Shown piece after piece: positions 33,987 to 45,135 of a stretch of DNA of 64,000 bases (its first letter is position 1; each line of letters opens with the position of its first letter). The stretch covers positions 2,480,001-2,544,000 of the forward strand of contig OZ005697.1 in assembly GCA_963930775.1 (NCBI GenBank). The letters run 5' to 3'. Both the position numbers and the translations under genes were made by a program. This DNA is from Cliona cf. orientalis. Taxonomy: Eukaryota; Porifera; Demospongiae; Clionaida; Clionaidae. Below the pieces are notes generated by a model that made no database searches, had not been told where the DNA came from, and saw only the letters and a list, made by a program, of their open reading frames with translations.

Positions 33987-35684
33987 TTACAAATTTCTTG
34001 AGTAGTACTGTTCTGCAAATATCTGTTCATTAGGCAGTACATCTTCCCTCTTCCTTTTCTTGTACCACCTCATCACAACAAATGAAGCTGCCATCACTAT
34101 CGACAAGAATATCAATACTGTCAATAAATACCAAAATCCACAACTCAGAGTTCCCGTTCCCCATTCCAAGGATTTCATCTTGAACACTAGAACTATCTCT
34201 TGAGAAAGCACCATAAATATGCCGATGAAACTGTAGATGATACCAGCTACTAAGCCTTTCATAGAGTAGGGTACTTGGGCGCAGAAAAATTCGAGACTAC
34301 CAACTAGCACGAATGAATCAGAGACAGCCAATGCAATCTCCAACACGATTGTCCATCTGTAATCCAGTAAACTAAAGTTTTCCTGTAATATGCATGGTAG
34401 GGTTACATTGTTTGAATGTGAGGTATTATCCAGGTGTTCAGTATGTTGACGTAAATAAGTGATGAGTATTAACAGTGTGACATACCTCACAAAGCGTATT
34501 GCAATTCCTACAAAGAACTTTTCGTAACTTTTAAGCCTTGGCAAGCATCGATTAAAAATGGGATGGATAAAGATCTCATGGAGTGGGATTAAACATGGTG
34601 CAACGATGGAATAAAAATTGCTAAAGATGAACTTTGGTGAGCGTGACACTGCATTTAAGAGCACATTTCTGAGGTTTGTCTTAATTGAGCGTTCTTCAAT
34701 AGTGAAACCGTAAAGTGCACACCCAAGAAGTGTCACCAGCAGTACACGAAAAAGAGTCTTCACATCTTCCACCTGTTCTGTCGTGAATGGTCCTCCATAT
34801 TTGCTCTTACCGAAGTCGATACGAGAAGGAAGGTCCTCCTCACCTGTGTATGTGAAGGCACTCCTTAGTCTAGGACTCTTGTGCTTCAGTGCATACTTTA
34901 TCACCCCATAGACTGTCTTGAATGGGTTTTGAGTCACCGGCTCCTTGATCAGGACGTTGTTGAATAAAATACCCAAGCTCACAGCTAGAGTTAGGTTCAG
35001 TGATATCAGTAGTGATGCCAGGATCTTATAATTACCACCGATGTACAAGGTAGCAGTACCCACTGCTGATATACTGGTGATATAAGTCCATGAGTACCAA
35101 ATAACATAACTGCTTATTTCACTCGATGAAGCATCACAGAGTTGATCCACGCCAAACTGGATACTATTTACCTGAAATCCACAAAATCCCATTGCCAGTG
35201 GAATGAAAAAAATGAACTGTATCTTATCAAATCCCTGTGCTACCTCCCAGTGCTGCAGAATGATGAGACTTGCTGTTAGCAGTAGCGAGCTTATCCACAT
35301 AATTCCTATAGAGAAACGGATGACCTTGTATCGTCCAAATTTTATATCAGCTAGCCATCCGGCCAGTGGTATTGTCAAGCCCATAAAAATTTGCATTCCA
35401 TTAAGCAGTGTGATACTATGATGAATTTTTGATGCTAGATGGCTTGTATAAAAGTACATAGCTGACACCAAAAAGCTCCAGATCAGCACTAAAAGAGCAC
35501 CTTTATTCTTCATTGTCCTGGGCTGGTATCTTGGCTTGAAACATTCTCTGATTTTATCTTTGATGCTAATTTCACGATCACCGGTGATACTGCCTGTGTT
35601 TGCATGTATTAGTGGTTTGAGACTGCAATTCTCAGAGTCACCATCCATTTTGAATGAGTAACTATGGCTCCAAAACACACTCAA
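33987..35684 (-). CDS. POT/SLC15-like proton-coupled transporter
   Basis: A single-exon frame of 565 residues. The second Met, residue 13 (MDGDSENCS), is the more likely start because the preceding residues are unremarkable. The protein has about 12 hydrophobic segments typical of the major facilitator fold. A motif-A-like loop (GWLADIKFGRYKVIRFS) lies near residue 110, a POT-family cytosolic segment (GGPFTTEQVEDVKTLFRVL) near 300, and a basic C-terminus (RWYKKRKRE). By family it should move di/tripeptides or similar small solutes with protons; the exact substrate is unknown. The E-x-x-E-R type residues of classical peptide transporters are not obvious. A truncated copy lies at 9540-10345. 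Confidence 0.82.
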   Translation of the reverse strand: MSVFWSHSYSFKMDGDSENCSLKPLIHANTGSITGDREISIKDKIRECFKPRYQPRTMKNKGALLVLIWSFLVSAMYFYTSHLASKIHHSITLLNGMQIFMGLTIPLAGWLADIKFGRYKVIRFSIGIMWISSLLLTASLIILQHWEVAQGFDKIQFIFFIPLAMGFCGFQVNSIQFGVDQLCDASSSEISSYVIWYSWTYITSISAVGTATLYIGGNYKILASLLISLNLTLAVSLGILFNNVLIKEPVTQNPFKTVYGVIKYALKHKSPRLRSAFTYTGEEDLPSRIDFGKSKYGGPFTTEQVEDVKTLFRVLLVTLLGCALYGFTIEERSIKTNLRNVLLNAVSRSPKFIFSNFYSIVAPCLIPLHEIFIHPIFNRCLPRLKSYEKFFVGIAIRFVRYVTLLILITYLRQHTEHLDNTSHSNNVTLPCILQENFSLLDYRWTIVLEIALAVSDSFVLVGSLEFFCAQVPYSMKGLVAGIIYSFIGIFMVLSQEIVLVFKMKSLEWGTGTLSCGFWYLLTVLIFLSIVMAASFVVMRWYKKRKREDVLPNEQIFAEQYYSRNL

Positions 35685-36300
35685 TCGTCAAGTTGTAGCT
35701 AGCTATAGGTTTTCCTTAATACAGATTCTGAAAATATATGATACTCATTAAATTTGCATGAACTATTTCTATGTTGTGCAATACCGGTGTTTAATTTTAT
35801 ACCACTTACATAAATGTTTTCATATGTCCATTAAGCTGTTTGGATTCTACCTTATAAGCACCTGGAGTGAAACATTATAAACAGAGGCTAGCTGTTTTGC
35901 TGATCTAACGCTCTTTCATAATAAACTATTTTTCTAGCTATCGTAATGGAATCCATGGTGTTGATACTCCTCACGCAGGCAGTAGCTATAGTTGTAAGAT
36001 GTTCAAGATTGTGATTCAGAAGAGTGTGTATGTAGCTATATAGGTGACTGCTAAGTGTGGTGCTAAAATAATATTATTATACATGTGGCTGCATGTGAAC
36101 ACACACACATGCACACACACATACACGACACATACACACCGTGTACATGTCATGACATACATACATGTATTGTATACAATCAACCGGTTAAAATTAACTG
36201 CCCATAGTACTGTGACAGTTCACAGTATGATTATAATAATAGCTACTAGTTTAGGGGCCCGGGCTTGTTCAAAGTCGTTGTAGAAAATTAACGTCATTAT
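35685..36300. other. Intergenic, CA-rich patch
   Basis: 5' flank of the transporter gene. It contains a short signal-peptide-like frame near 35946 (MESMVLILLTQAVAIV) before a possible donor, perhaps a relic of a Calx-beta first exon, and an ACACAC patch around 36098-36140. No gene assembled. Confidence 0.4.
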
Positions 36301-36375
36301 AATGAGGGAGGAGGGAGGGGGATAAAAAGTTAATGTCAATCAATTAACTTTTACCCCCCCCCCTCCTCCCTCATT
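36301..36375. repeat. Polypurine/polypyrimidine hairpin
   Basis: AATGAGGGAGGAGGGAGGGG then AAAAAGTTAAT pairs with ATTAACTTTT and CCCCCCCCTCCTCCCTCATT across a 7-10-base loop. Strand asymmetry could also favour triplex or G-rich structures. It directly abuts the first GPCR pseudogene. Confidence 0.8.
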
Positions 36376-36384
36376 AATCTATGT

Positions 36385-37130
36385 TGCTTTCAACCGGCTG
36401 GTACCACAGTAGGATTGGACTTCCTCAGAGCTTGACGTAAAGGGGGCATCAGGTAGAGCAGTAAAAGCGGATAAAAGAATTCACTGAATACATCTAAAAT
36501 GAAAGTGAAATACAGGGATAATGGATGTCTGAATGGTAATTGTCTGGATCTGTTGATCAGAAGTACAAAACTTGGGTGCATACCGGCAGTTCACTGAAAT
36601 CGTATTTTGCTTGAAGAGCATGCAATAAATTCAATCGCATTTATCAACCACAGAAAAACATACAATAATTGCAACACTTTAAGCCTTTTCTTGCCTTATA
36701 TTTGCAGTAGCTGCAAGCGTGAAAGAAAAGCAAAAGCAACGGGTTCATAGGCTGACAAAAATACGTACAGTGAAAGTATCAAAACATTCAAGAAATTGGA
36801 GCAACTGCAATCCCGCCAAGCTGGGGGCATGTATGCAAGGTAACCAAGGAAGAATATCAGTCTAGATGTGATCTGTGACACCAAAATTGATATGTGAATG
36901 AAATTTAATGGGTTACGTAGCTTTTTTGTCTTTAGCATTGTCACAAGGAGAGTGACATCAGTGGCTGCTATATTATGTAGTTGGTTGGATGAGAATAAAA
37001 GTGATTGTCCAAACAGCGAGAGTCGGTAGCCAAAACGGAAATTGTAGGAGAGGGAGAACTATTTCATTCTCTTGCAAATCATTGATGTATGAATAAGTGA
37101 TATTTTCCATGCTGCTAGCTATTCACCTCC
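36385..37130 (-). pseudogene. GPCR-like 7TM pseudogene 1
   Basis: Matches the intact receptor at 40521-41528 over both ends. The C-terminal LMPPLRQALRKSN part is at 36390-36480, and the N-terminal LKTKKLRNPLNFIHISILVS part and TM2 are at 36700-36940. A large middle section (TM4-TM6) is deleted near 36540-36600 and frames are broken, including near 36990 where extra bases interrupt TM1. Nonfunctional. Confidence 0.85.
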
Positions 37131-37989
37131 AGAATTTGCAAGCAATTGGAACTATTGTCAAGAATATGAAACTGATTGCTATCAACATTGAGCTTTGTGT
37201 GTGAAATTAGAAATCGTGTGAACATCACAAATGCATGCTATCATAATAATTAGCTGTTGATCATTTTATTGTTATTCTTAAATTACATGTCACTTTTAGG
37301 CATTTTAATGAGTCATTTCTACACTGATCCAGGTAGCAGCATAGATATGTTCTATAGGAAAATTCAAAATTTAATGTAGTGATAATCACACCTGGAGCAT
37401 CAGTAACACACTGCTTTATAAGTCTCAGGGGTATCACAACTGTATAAGTGATAATTATCTTTCAAATTATGGCTCAGTGTCATAAAAGGTTGAGGTGATA
37501 GCTTACTTACTTAGTGATATAGCTTACTTACTTAGGGGATACTTAGCTTACTTACTTAGTGATAGCTTACTTACTTAGGGGATATCAGAAGCATTGTATA
37601 ATATTATGTACTATAGCAGCCATACAAATCAAAGGCACCGGATCCGCTCATGACATAATTAAAAGTTATGACCAGCTCATGCATATTCATGCAATAGTAG
37701 GTATAACTCGTTACATACACCACTGGTGTGGTATAAATGGGGGAATTCTATAGTCAGTGTCCTTTGATTTGTATGGCTTCAGTAATACTACTAACTGTCT
37801 ATAGTGGTTTGTTGGGACACTACCTGATGAGAAACTAATGATCAACAAATTGGGGCCTTACTGTGGCATCATATTATAATATGATGCAAAAAAAGATGTT
37901 GAAAGGTCGATTATCTTAAAGTTTACTCAGAGGAAACATAGTAGCTAGCTAATATCCAGATTTATTCTCAAAACTATAATAGACCTATA
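37131..37989. repeat. Intergenic with TAGCTTACTTACTTAG tandem repeat
   Basis: At 37496-37583 the unit TAGCTTACTTACTTAG plus 4-8 spacer bases is repeated four times. The rest of this 860-bp spacer shows no exon. Confidence 0.75.
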
Positions 37990-40230
37990 ATGGCCAATCA
38001 AATACTACAAGCTCAACAACATCTCTTTCGCTATCAAAGCTTCCACATCAACAAGAACCAACCACTTGGCCAAGGCTCCTATGGAGCTGTCTACAAGGCC
38101 AAGTGTGACCAGCTGCCTTGTGCTGCTAAAATCCTCCACCCAACAATCCTAGACCCCACAGACCCAGGAGCAGGCACGATCATGGGGAGGTTTCAACAGG
38201 AGTGTGATTTTCTTGAAAGCATCCGACACCCAAATATTGTGCAGTACCTTGGCATGACTAGAGATCCTGAGTCCAGACTACCAGTGCTGTTGATGGAACT
38301 GCTTGATGAGAGTTTGACAAAGATGCTTGAGCGCTCACAACAGTCACTAGCCTATTGTGTTCAAGTGGATATCTGCCAGGATATTGCTTTAGCCGTCGCT
38401 TACCTCCACTCCAATGACATCATCCACCGAGATCTCTCCAGTAACAATTGTGCTAATTATTGCTGGGAGAAGAGCTAAAGTGACCGACTTTGGCATGTCC
38501 AAGCTAGCTGGTGCAGCTCCAAGCATGACCCCTCTCACTTTATGCCCTGGAACGCTGGCTTACATGTCTCCAGAAGCACTGAGGGAGCCACCAAAGTATA
38601 CAAAGAAGCTGGACTGCTTCTCTGAGGGTGTGATCATGATTCAAATGTGCACCCGACTATGGCCTGAGCCTGGACCTCGCACACAGATAATCCAAGACTC
38701 CAGATATCCAATGGGAATTGTAGAGGTTCCTGTTTGTGAGGTAGATATATAGAAGGAAATACCACATTGATCTGATTGATCCAAATCATTCTCTACTTCC
38801 TATCGCTAAAGATTGTTTACACTTCCAGGAGAAGAACAGACCTTCAAGTTAGGAGCTCTGCCAGAGGCTGGCTGATCTAAAGGAGTCAAGGGAGTACAGT
38901 GAGAGTGTTCAACTGAATGACAATCAAGATGATATGTTGACACAGCAGCTACAAGAAAAGGACAGTGAACTTTTGCAAAGAGTTCAAGAAAAAGATATAG
39001 TACTACAACGGAAAGAGAACGAAACTCAAGAGCGGGAAGATATGTTGCAACAGAAGGAGAGACAACTTCAATATCTGAACCAACAACTGGAAGAACAAGA
39101 ACAAGTGACGGCAGAGATCCAGCAGACTAACTACTCTCTACAGAGACAGGTGGAACAACTGCAACAACAGGTAGCTAAGTCAGCAAAGTCTAAAGCCACC
39201 ACAGTCAACTCGTCATTCTCAAGCTCAGGTTAGGGGACGACATCTCCGGGAAAGAGAGTCAAGGAAACAAGTACCAGTACAACCATCTCTCCGAGTAGAC
39301 CACAAGCCACGCCCACAGATAATTAGGGATGGAACATTAAATTGGAGGGATGAAGGCAAGGCACCATTAAAGATGGTCAGGGGAGCTGCTGTGGTGGATG
39401 GGGATATGGCTTACTTCATGAACTGGAACGGTGAAGTGTGTTCCTACAATGTGTCTAGCAAGAAGTTAAGTGGAGCAAATTTCCAGATAGTCCCTACAAG
39501 AGTAGTAGTTTAGCGGTCATCAATGGTAAACTGACAGCTATCGGTGGATGTAAGGAGTTTACTGACAAGGATTCATACACCAACAAACTGCTCAGTCTGC
39601 CAGACTACGAAGAGGCCTTCCCTGCCATGCCAACAAAAAGGCGAAATACAACTGCAGTGACATCAGAGGAGCACTCAATAGTGGCTGGAGGGACAGTAGG
39701 ATTGTTAGGTGCTGACAGGCTTAACACAGTAGAAGTGATGGACACTAAAAATCTAGTCTGGTCAACAGTCGCCAGCCTCCCTCACCCCTACTCTGATGCA
39801 TCAAATGCCATTTGTGGAGATCAACTCTAGCTACATGCTGGGAAGATGGGATGACAAAGGCAGGACCAAGTCAGTCGACCTGCTCACTGAAAGAACTACT
39901 ACAATCATCACCATCATCATCATCAATATGGCACAGAATTTCTGATGCCCCAGCTTACAGTGCCACCTGTACAGCTGTCACGATGATCAATGGAGAGCTA
40001 TACTGGCAGTTGGTGGGTGTGATGAAGATAGGAAACCTTCATCTGACATTCACAAGTTCAACCCAACAACTAATTCCTGGGATCTCATCAGCAACATGCC
40101 AACTGCTAGATATGACTGTCTTGTTGTAGTCCTCTCAATCAATGAGATGATGATTGTCGGTGGGACCATTAAAAATTTGACTAACACTGATGTAGTTGAA
40201 CTACTACCAGTTGAACTACTACCAGTATAG
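37990..40230 (+). pseudogene. Protein kinase-coiled-coil-Kelch gene, multiply broken
   Basis: Intronless, over 2.2 kb. The N-terminal kinase domain has a glycine loop (LGQGSYGAVYKA), VAIK-like lysine (CAAKIL), catalytic loop HRDLSSNN, TDFGMSK (DFG) and PGTLAYMSPEA (APE-like). A Gln-rich coiled coil follows (38934-39230: QERED-LQQKERQLQ), then Kelch repeats (GDMAYFMNWNGEVCSYN; INGKLTAIGG; HSIVAGGTVG; YMLGGWDD in another frame). Lesions by eye include an extra T near 38449 just after HRDLSSNN, a shift near 38745, a TAG stop near 38855, shifts near 39235 and 39470, and a shift near 39830. With at least five breaks it cannot make the full protein. Related kinase-Kelch genes are likely elsewhere in this genome. 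Confidence 0.82.
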
Positions 40231-40520
40231 CCTGTCCTAAACTGTTTTACATGCTATATATGCAGCAATTGATGATGTACATTGCCAAGCACACACTAAA
40301 TAATATTTTAAGTTAACACTCGTGAGTCATAATAATATTATAATCTCATAAATCAATGATAACATCATAGTGATAATAATTAATGATTCACAAGTACAGT
40401 AATGCATTTTTCACCGTAAGGAAATTTAAAGACAGTGAAATCATATGAAAATAGATGTTACAACAATCAAGTTAGTGAGCTAACAAGTCTCTATTTCGAT
40501 AGTCAGTGGTGCTGCTGCAG
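40231..40520. other. Intergenic, nothing recognised
   Basis: Short AT-rich spacer between the convergent kinase pseudogene and the 7TM receptor gene. Confidence 0.5.
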
Positions 40521-41528
40521 TCACTCAGCTGGTACCACAGTGGCATTGGACTTCCTCAGAGCTTGACGTAGAGGGGGCATCAGGTAGAGCAGTAAGAGAG
40601 GATAAAAGAATCCACTGAATGCATCGAGGATGAAAGTGAATTCTAGCTGGACAAAGCCGACCCAGTAGCGACGAAAGGCTCCCAATGGAAGATGAATGAA
40701 TATCTCACTTATTAAAGCCCTTATGATAAATCCAGCAAATCCATTTGTTGCAATGATTACGATAGGCATGATTAAGGGAATAGACAGCATCCTTTTATTT
40801 AGTTGATCATTTCCACCAGTATAGCTCTTCTTGAAGATCACACAAGACCAAGTTGCAGTTATGATTACTGTAATTAGGGAAGGGATCCAGGCTAATGGTA
40901 GGAAGGATAGAAACACCGGAATGAACGCCGAAGATACTGCAAGTGCCTGCTCCTGCTGATCAGGAAGGCATACTTGAGAACACAATAGCAAATCTTGAAA
41001 GTTTTGTTTAGCTTGAAATATGATGAATTCGATTGGAAATATTGCACTATAAACTACTGAAATGCATATGGAAATAACTGCTACTTGTATAAGCCTTTTC
41101 TTGCCTTTTAATTGCAATAGCTGCAGGCACGAAAGAAATGCAAAGGCAATAGGCTCATAGACTGTAATAAATATATACAGTGAATGATTTAAGGAGCTTC
41201 CAAAAGCAGAACAACTGCAACTCTTCCACCCAGGAGGAATGTATGCCAGATAGCTAAAGAAGAAAATCAGCCTAGATCCTACCTGTGAAACCAAAATAGA
41301 GATATGAATGAAATTTAAAGGCTGACGGAGTCTCTTTGTCTTCAGCATTGTCACGAGGAGTATGAGATCAGTGGCTACTATAGTTGGTTGGATGAGAATG
41401 ATAGTGATTGTCCAGATAGCGAGAGTCGGTTGCCAGAATGGAAATTGCAGAAATGTTCCATTCTCTTGTGATTCATTGATGTATGAAGTGATATTTTCCA
41501 TTCTGCTATTCACTTCCAGAATTAGCAA
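40521..41528 (-). CDS. GPCR-like 7TM receptor, intact
   Basis: A single-exon frame of 335 residues. The Met at residue 10 (MENITSYINESQENGTF) is the likely start; it begins an extracellular N-terminus with N-glycosylation sites. Seven hydrophobic segments follow, with Cys pairs in loops 1 (KSCSCS) and 2 (LLCSQVCLPD) able to form disulfides, and a basic third loop (FKKSYTGGNDQLNKR). TM7 ends FSGFFYPLLLLYLMPPL, a position where rhodopsin-like receptors have NPxxY. No DRY motif is evident after TM3 (TVYEPIAFAFLS). It is best called a divergent, probably sponge-expanded G-protein-coupled receptor; the ligand is unknown. Two pseudogene copies flank it (36385-37130 and 42303-43179). Confidence 0.78.
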   Translation of the reverse strand: MLILEVNSRMENITSYINESQENGTFLQFPFWQPTLAIWTITIILIQPTIVATDLILLVTMLKTKRLRQPLNFIHISILVSQVGSRLIFFFSYLAYIPPGWKSCSCSAFGSSLNHSLYIFITVYEPIAFAFLSCLQLLQLKGKKRLIQVAVISICISVVYSAIFPIEFIIFQAKQNFQDLLLCSQVCLPDQQEQALAVSSAFIPVFLSFLPLAWIPSLITVIITATWSCVIFKKSYTGGNDQLNKRMLSIPLIMPIVIIATNGFAGFIIRALISEIFIHLPLGAFRRYWVGFVQLEFTFILDAFSGFFYPLLLLYLMPPLRQALRKSNATVVPAE

Positions 41529-42302
41529 GCAACTTAACTGGATCCAGCTATGGGTCTAAATTATCAAGTCCATGAAACAGATTAGCTACTTAATCCACCA
41601 ATGTGGTGCTTTTATACATTCAGTCTCTGTTTATCTTGAGCTATTAACTAATACTAAATACTATTAGTCCGTGAATTATTAGCTGTGAACATCAAAAATG
41701 AAATACTGTCATCATTACCTGTGGCTTAGTGCTATTTGCAGCTATGTTATAATTTTTACACACCTCTATTAATTAGGTGTCCATGGATGTTTAATCATAA
41801 TCCGTGATTTGGCCATGGGATATAACTAGTTTGCCTTCATTTGAAGCATCACAGCTGCCAGCTACATTCATGATTGACCCCATGGAATATTAATGTAACA
41901 GTGGTGCATGGGTGCATACCCTGAAGTGAGCACTTACTAGCTATCTGGGACACTACGGTATTAATACTATAATTAATTTTTTATGAAGACTCAAAAGAAT
42001 TAATTAAACCTAAAAATTAAAGTAAGGAAGGTGGTGCAAAAACTTGCTGCGTACGGACCTGCCTGGGTGCATGATGAGAATTTGGAACGCATACGAACTA
42101 GCATGAGCTCATGAGCTCTTGACACAACCAGCTCTTGCAATAATTAATGCTGGTATGAAATGATTGTACTAACTTGATAACATACCAAGCTAAAAACGTG
42201 ACACTTTTGCAAATTTAACAGGAGTAGTAGTAGTATAATATTGTGTAGCTATTATAACTTTAATTTTGATTCAATTTTAGAATCTTATGCCTTTGGTTGC
42301 TC
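41529..42302. other. Intergenic, MITE end fragment
   Basis: GGGACACTACGGTATTAAT near 41948-41966 matches the right end of the MITE at 14115-14293; no left end was seen. The rest shows nothing recognisable. Confidence 0.45.
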
Positions 42303-43179
42303 TCTGCAGTTGGCTGGTACCACAGTAGCATTGGACTTCCTCAGAGCTTGACGTAAAGGGGGCATCAGGTAGAGCAGTAAGAGAGGATAAAGAATCCACT
42401 GAATCCATCAAAGATCAAAGTGTACTCAATCTGAAAGAATATAATCCAGTAGCGGTGAAAGGGTACAGTTGGAAGTATTTCACTAATCAATACTCTTGGG
42501 GGGTATCCAGCATTGCCAAATACATTAGTTGCAGTGATAACAATAGGCATAATCAAAGGAATAGACAACATCCTTTTGTTCAGTTGATCATTTCCGCCAG
42601 TATAGCTGTTTTTAAAGATGGCACAAGACCAGGTCGCAGTTATGATATACTGTAATGAGGGAAGGGATCAAGACTAATGGCAACAATGTCAAAAACACAG
42701 GGATAGTCGCAGACACCAGTGCGACAGAAAACGTCCGTATCTGTTGATCAGAAGCACAAACTTGACTACATACCAGCAAATCTCTAAAATTGTATTTTGC
42801 TTGAAATGCAATAAATTCAATGCCAAATATCACGCTACAAGCTATAGAGAAACATACAGAAGTAATTGCACCCTTTCTAAGCCTTTTTTTGCCTTTTACC
42901 TGCAGTAGCTGCAAGCATGAAAGAAAAGCAAAAGCAATGGGATCATAGGCTGACAAAAATATGTACAATAAAAGCACAAAAGAATTCAAGAAAATGGAGC
43001 AACTGCAATCCCGCCAAGCTGGCAGCATATACGTCAGGTAACCAATTAAGAAGGTCAGTCTAGATGCAATCTGTGACACCAAAATCGACATGTGAATGAA
43101 GTTTAACGGGTTACGGCATAGCTAGTTTTTTTGTCTTCAGCATTGTCACAAGGAGAGTGAGATCAATGGCTACTATAGT
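42303..43179 (-). pseudogene. GPCR-like 7TM pseudogene 3
   Basis: Aligned with the intact receptor over TM2-TM7. One missing A near 42395 shifts the TM7 frame (GFSGFFILSYCST), more breaks occur near 42640 (between the TM5 and loop-3 parts) and 43118 (extra bases in the TM1-TM2 loop). The N-terminus and TM1 are cut off at 43179, where a T-rich insertion begins. Confidence 0.87.
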
Positions 43180-43199
43180 TTTTTTTATTTTTTTTTTAT

Positions 43200-43463
43200 T
43201 TAATTTTTTTCAAGGAGACCACACACACTAAGCAGAAAAAAATGGTCCGAAAACCACCACATAGTCGAGCTGGATGCATAGTAGAGCCAAGCAGGCATCC
43301 AAATAGCCATACATGCAATGTTTGGTAAAGGGTCGTCAACGTACCCCGCGCGCCCGTAATTTTTTTTATGGGCAAACATTGCAACTGCATGGCTTCCTAT
43401 GCCAATATAAAGGGTGCTGTATCTCAACACCGAAAATGAAAATCGAAATTCCGGCTTTAACAT
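43200..43463 (-). other. Insertion with unrecognised 87-codon frame
   Basis: Between the truncated GPCR copy and the LINE is a 280-bp stretch with a frame that reads MLKPEFRFSFSV and later YVDDPLPNIACMAIWMPAW and SVCGLL. Its low-coordinate end is T-rich (A-rich on the minus strand), so it may be a retroposed SINE or LINE 3' fragment. I do not recognise it; coding is doubtful. Confidence 0.3.
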
Positions 43464-43559
43464 CTTTCTAGTTTTGACTCATTCTGCGTGCCCATATAAA
43501 AATTATGGCCTGAAGTGGTCCCAGAAGTCTCAAACATTAGATTAATTATTTAAATTCTT

Positions 43560-44885
43560 TTTTTTTTCTACTTAGTGTGTAATTAGTGTGTAATTTTTTA
43601 TAGAATTCCTGCAAAATGCAGAAGATACACGAGTAGCCAAGGGCTAATTCAAGCATGTACCTATACAAAGACAATAATAATTATTATAAACTATGACATA
43701 AAGAGTTAGTATAATAAATAAGTGATGCATAGTATGTAATTATAAAAGTTAGTGAGAGTTTGAAAGGATAGCTTGTCTGAATGATGAGAGAGTGACACTA
43801 TTAGTAAGCAGCCCTTCAGGCAGGGAGTTCCATTCCGAAATTGTTCTTGGAAAGAATGAGTTTTGGTATTGGCTTGTGCGACAGAATGGCAATTGCAGTT
43901 GGTGGCTATTACTATGCCTAGTAAACCGTGCTACAGATCTGGCTGCAATTGGAGCACTTTCAAAATCCATATTCTGGTGAATGATGTTGTACAAGAAGCA
44001 TAAGCTTGCACTGTCTCTTCGTGCTTCCAGGAATGGCAGTTGTGCAAGATCTAGTGATTCCTCATAATTAAGTGACCAGTCCTTTAGACATACTCTTAAT
44101 GCGAAGTGTTGCACTTTCTCAATAGCTGTTCTGTCCTTAAGTAAATAAGGGGACCAAACAATCGAGGCATACTCCATATGGGGGCGAATGAATGAGCAAT
44201 AAAGTTTGAGAAGCGACTGAGAATCTGAAAATTCGTAAAACCTTCTATATAATAGCCCAATCAGCCTTCTTGCTTTAGTACAAATGAAGTTAATATGCTC
44301 AGACCAGTGAAGGCTTGAGCAGAAGATCAGTCCAAGATATTTATACTTGTTAACAAATTCCAGTTGGTTGCCCTTAAGAGTCAGTGGTTGGTGGGATGGG
44401 GTACGCTTTCGGCTGAACAGCATGGCACGACATTTACCTGAGTGGAGAGAAAGGCGACTCTCATCCACCCAATCAGCTATTGAATCGATGTCAGATTGTA
44501 GCTGTGCATAGTCTTCAATGGAAGTTATTACTCGATATAGAGCTATATCATCAGCAAATAGTACAACACTGCTGTCAGCAGAGACTTGACCTGTTACTTC
44601 ATTGACATATACAAGAAAAAGCAGTGGCCCAAGAACGGATCCCTGGGGCACACCAGACAAGACAGGCAGCTCCTCAGATGACTCTCCATCCACAACCACA
44701 ACTTGCTTTCGGTTGGAAAGGTAAGTGTGTAGCCAGTGCAACAGGTAGTCATTTAAACCGATCGCTTTCAGTTTCTCCATCAGAAGTTGGTGTGGTACCG
44801 AGTCGAATGCCTTGCGGATATCAAAGAAAATAGTGCACACATCATGACCGTCATCCAAGGCCTGAAGACAAGTATTGGTGATCAA
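43560..44885 (-). mobile_element. 5'-truncated non-LTR retrotransposon (LINE)
   Basis: The minus strand has an intact 378-residue frame (43749-44885) for the C-terminal half of a LINE reverse transcriptase. It contains FFDIRKAFDSVPH, GVPQGSVLGPLLFLVYVN and the catalytic FADD box, then the thumb and a conserved C-terminus (YKYLGLIF, RRLIGLLYRRF, FIRPHMEYASIVW, SEWNSLPE) seen in Jockey/CR1/RTE-group elements. The 5' end stops abruptly at 44885, as usual for incomplete reverse transcription. 3' sequence with A-rich (minus strand) tracts runs to about 43560. It has no endonuclease domain, so it is not autonomous. Confidence 0.88.
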
Positions 44886-45135
44886 GAGTTATAGCTATTG
44901 TTTTGATTCAATGAATCTGTAGCTAATATCAGTCATTTATTCAGGATTCGCAGATGTCTCAACCGGTGGTCTTTGTGTTAGCTGCAGTCTAACAAACTTG
45001 ACGACCTTTACCAATGCGAGCTAACGCCCCTCGACGTGACCACACCCACAAATTGTAGTGTGCTGACTAAAGCAAAAATCAATGCTGTAGTCAGCTTCTT
45101 CTTCTGTAGAATGTTTTGAGCTGACATATGCAGAC
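44886..45135 (+). promoter_or_regulatory. 5' flank of spatacsin-like gene
   Basis: The 250 bp between the LINE 5' end and the first recognised spatacsin exon must hold the promoter or more 5' exon sequence. No defined element is visible. Confidence 0.3.

Noticed and set aside
35946-36000. Signal-peptide-like exon MESMVLILLTQAVAIV
   Set aside because: No downstream exon in phase could be found before the GPCR pseudogene; probably chance or a relic.
43749-44885. Host gene for a reverse-transcriptase-like protein
   Set aside because: The motifs and abrupt 5' end mark a truncated LINE; the frame is open simply because the insertion is recent.
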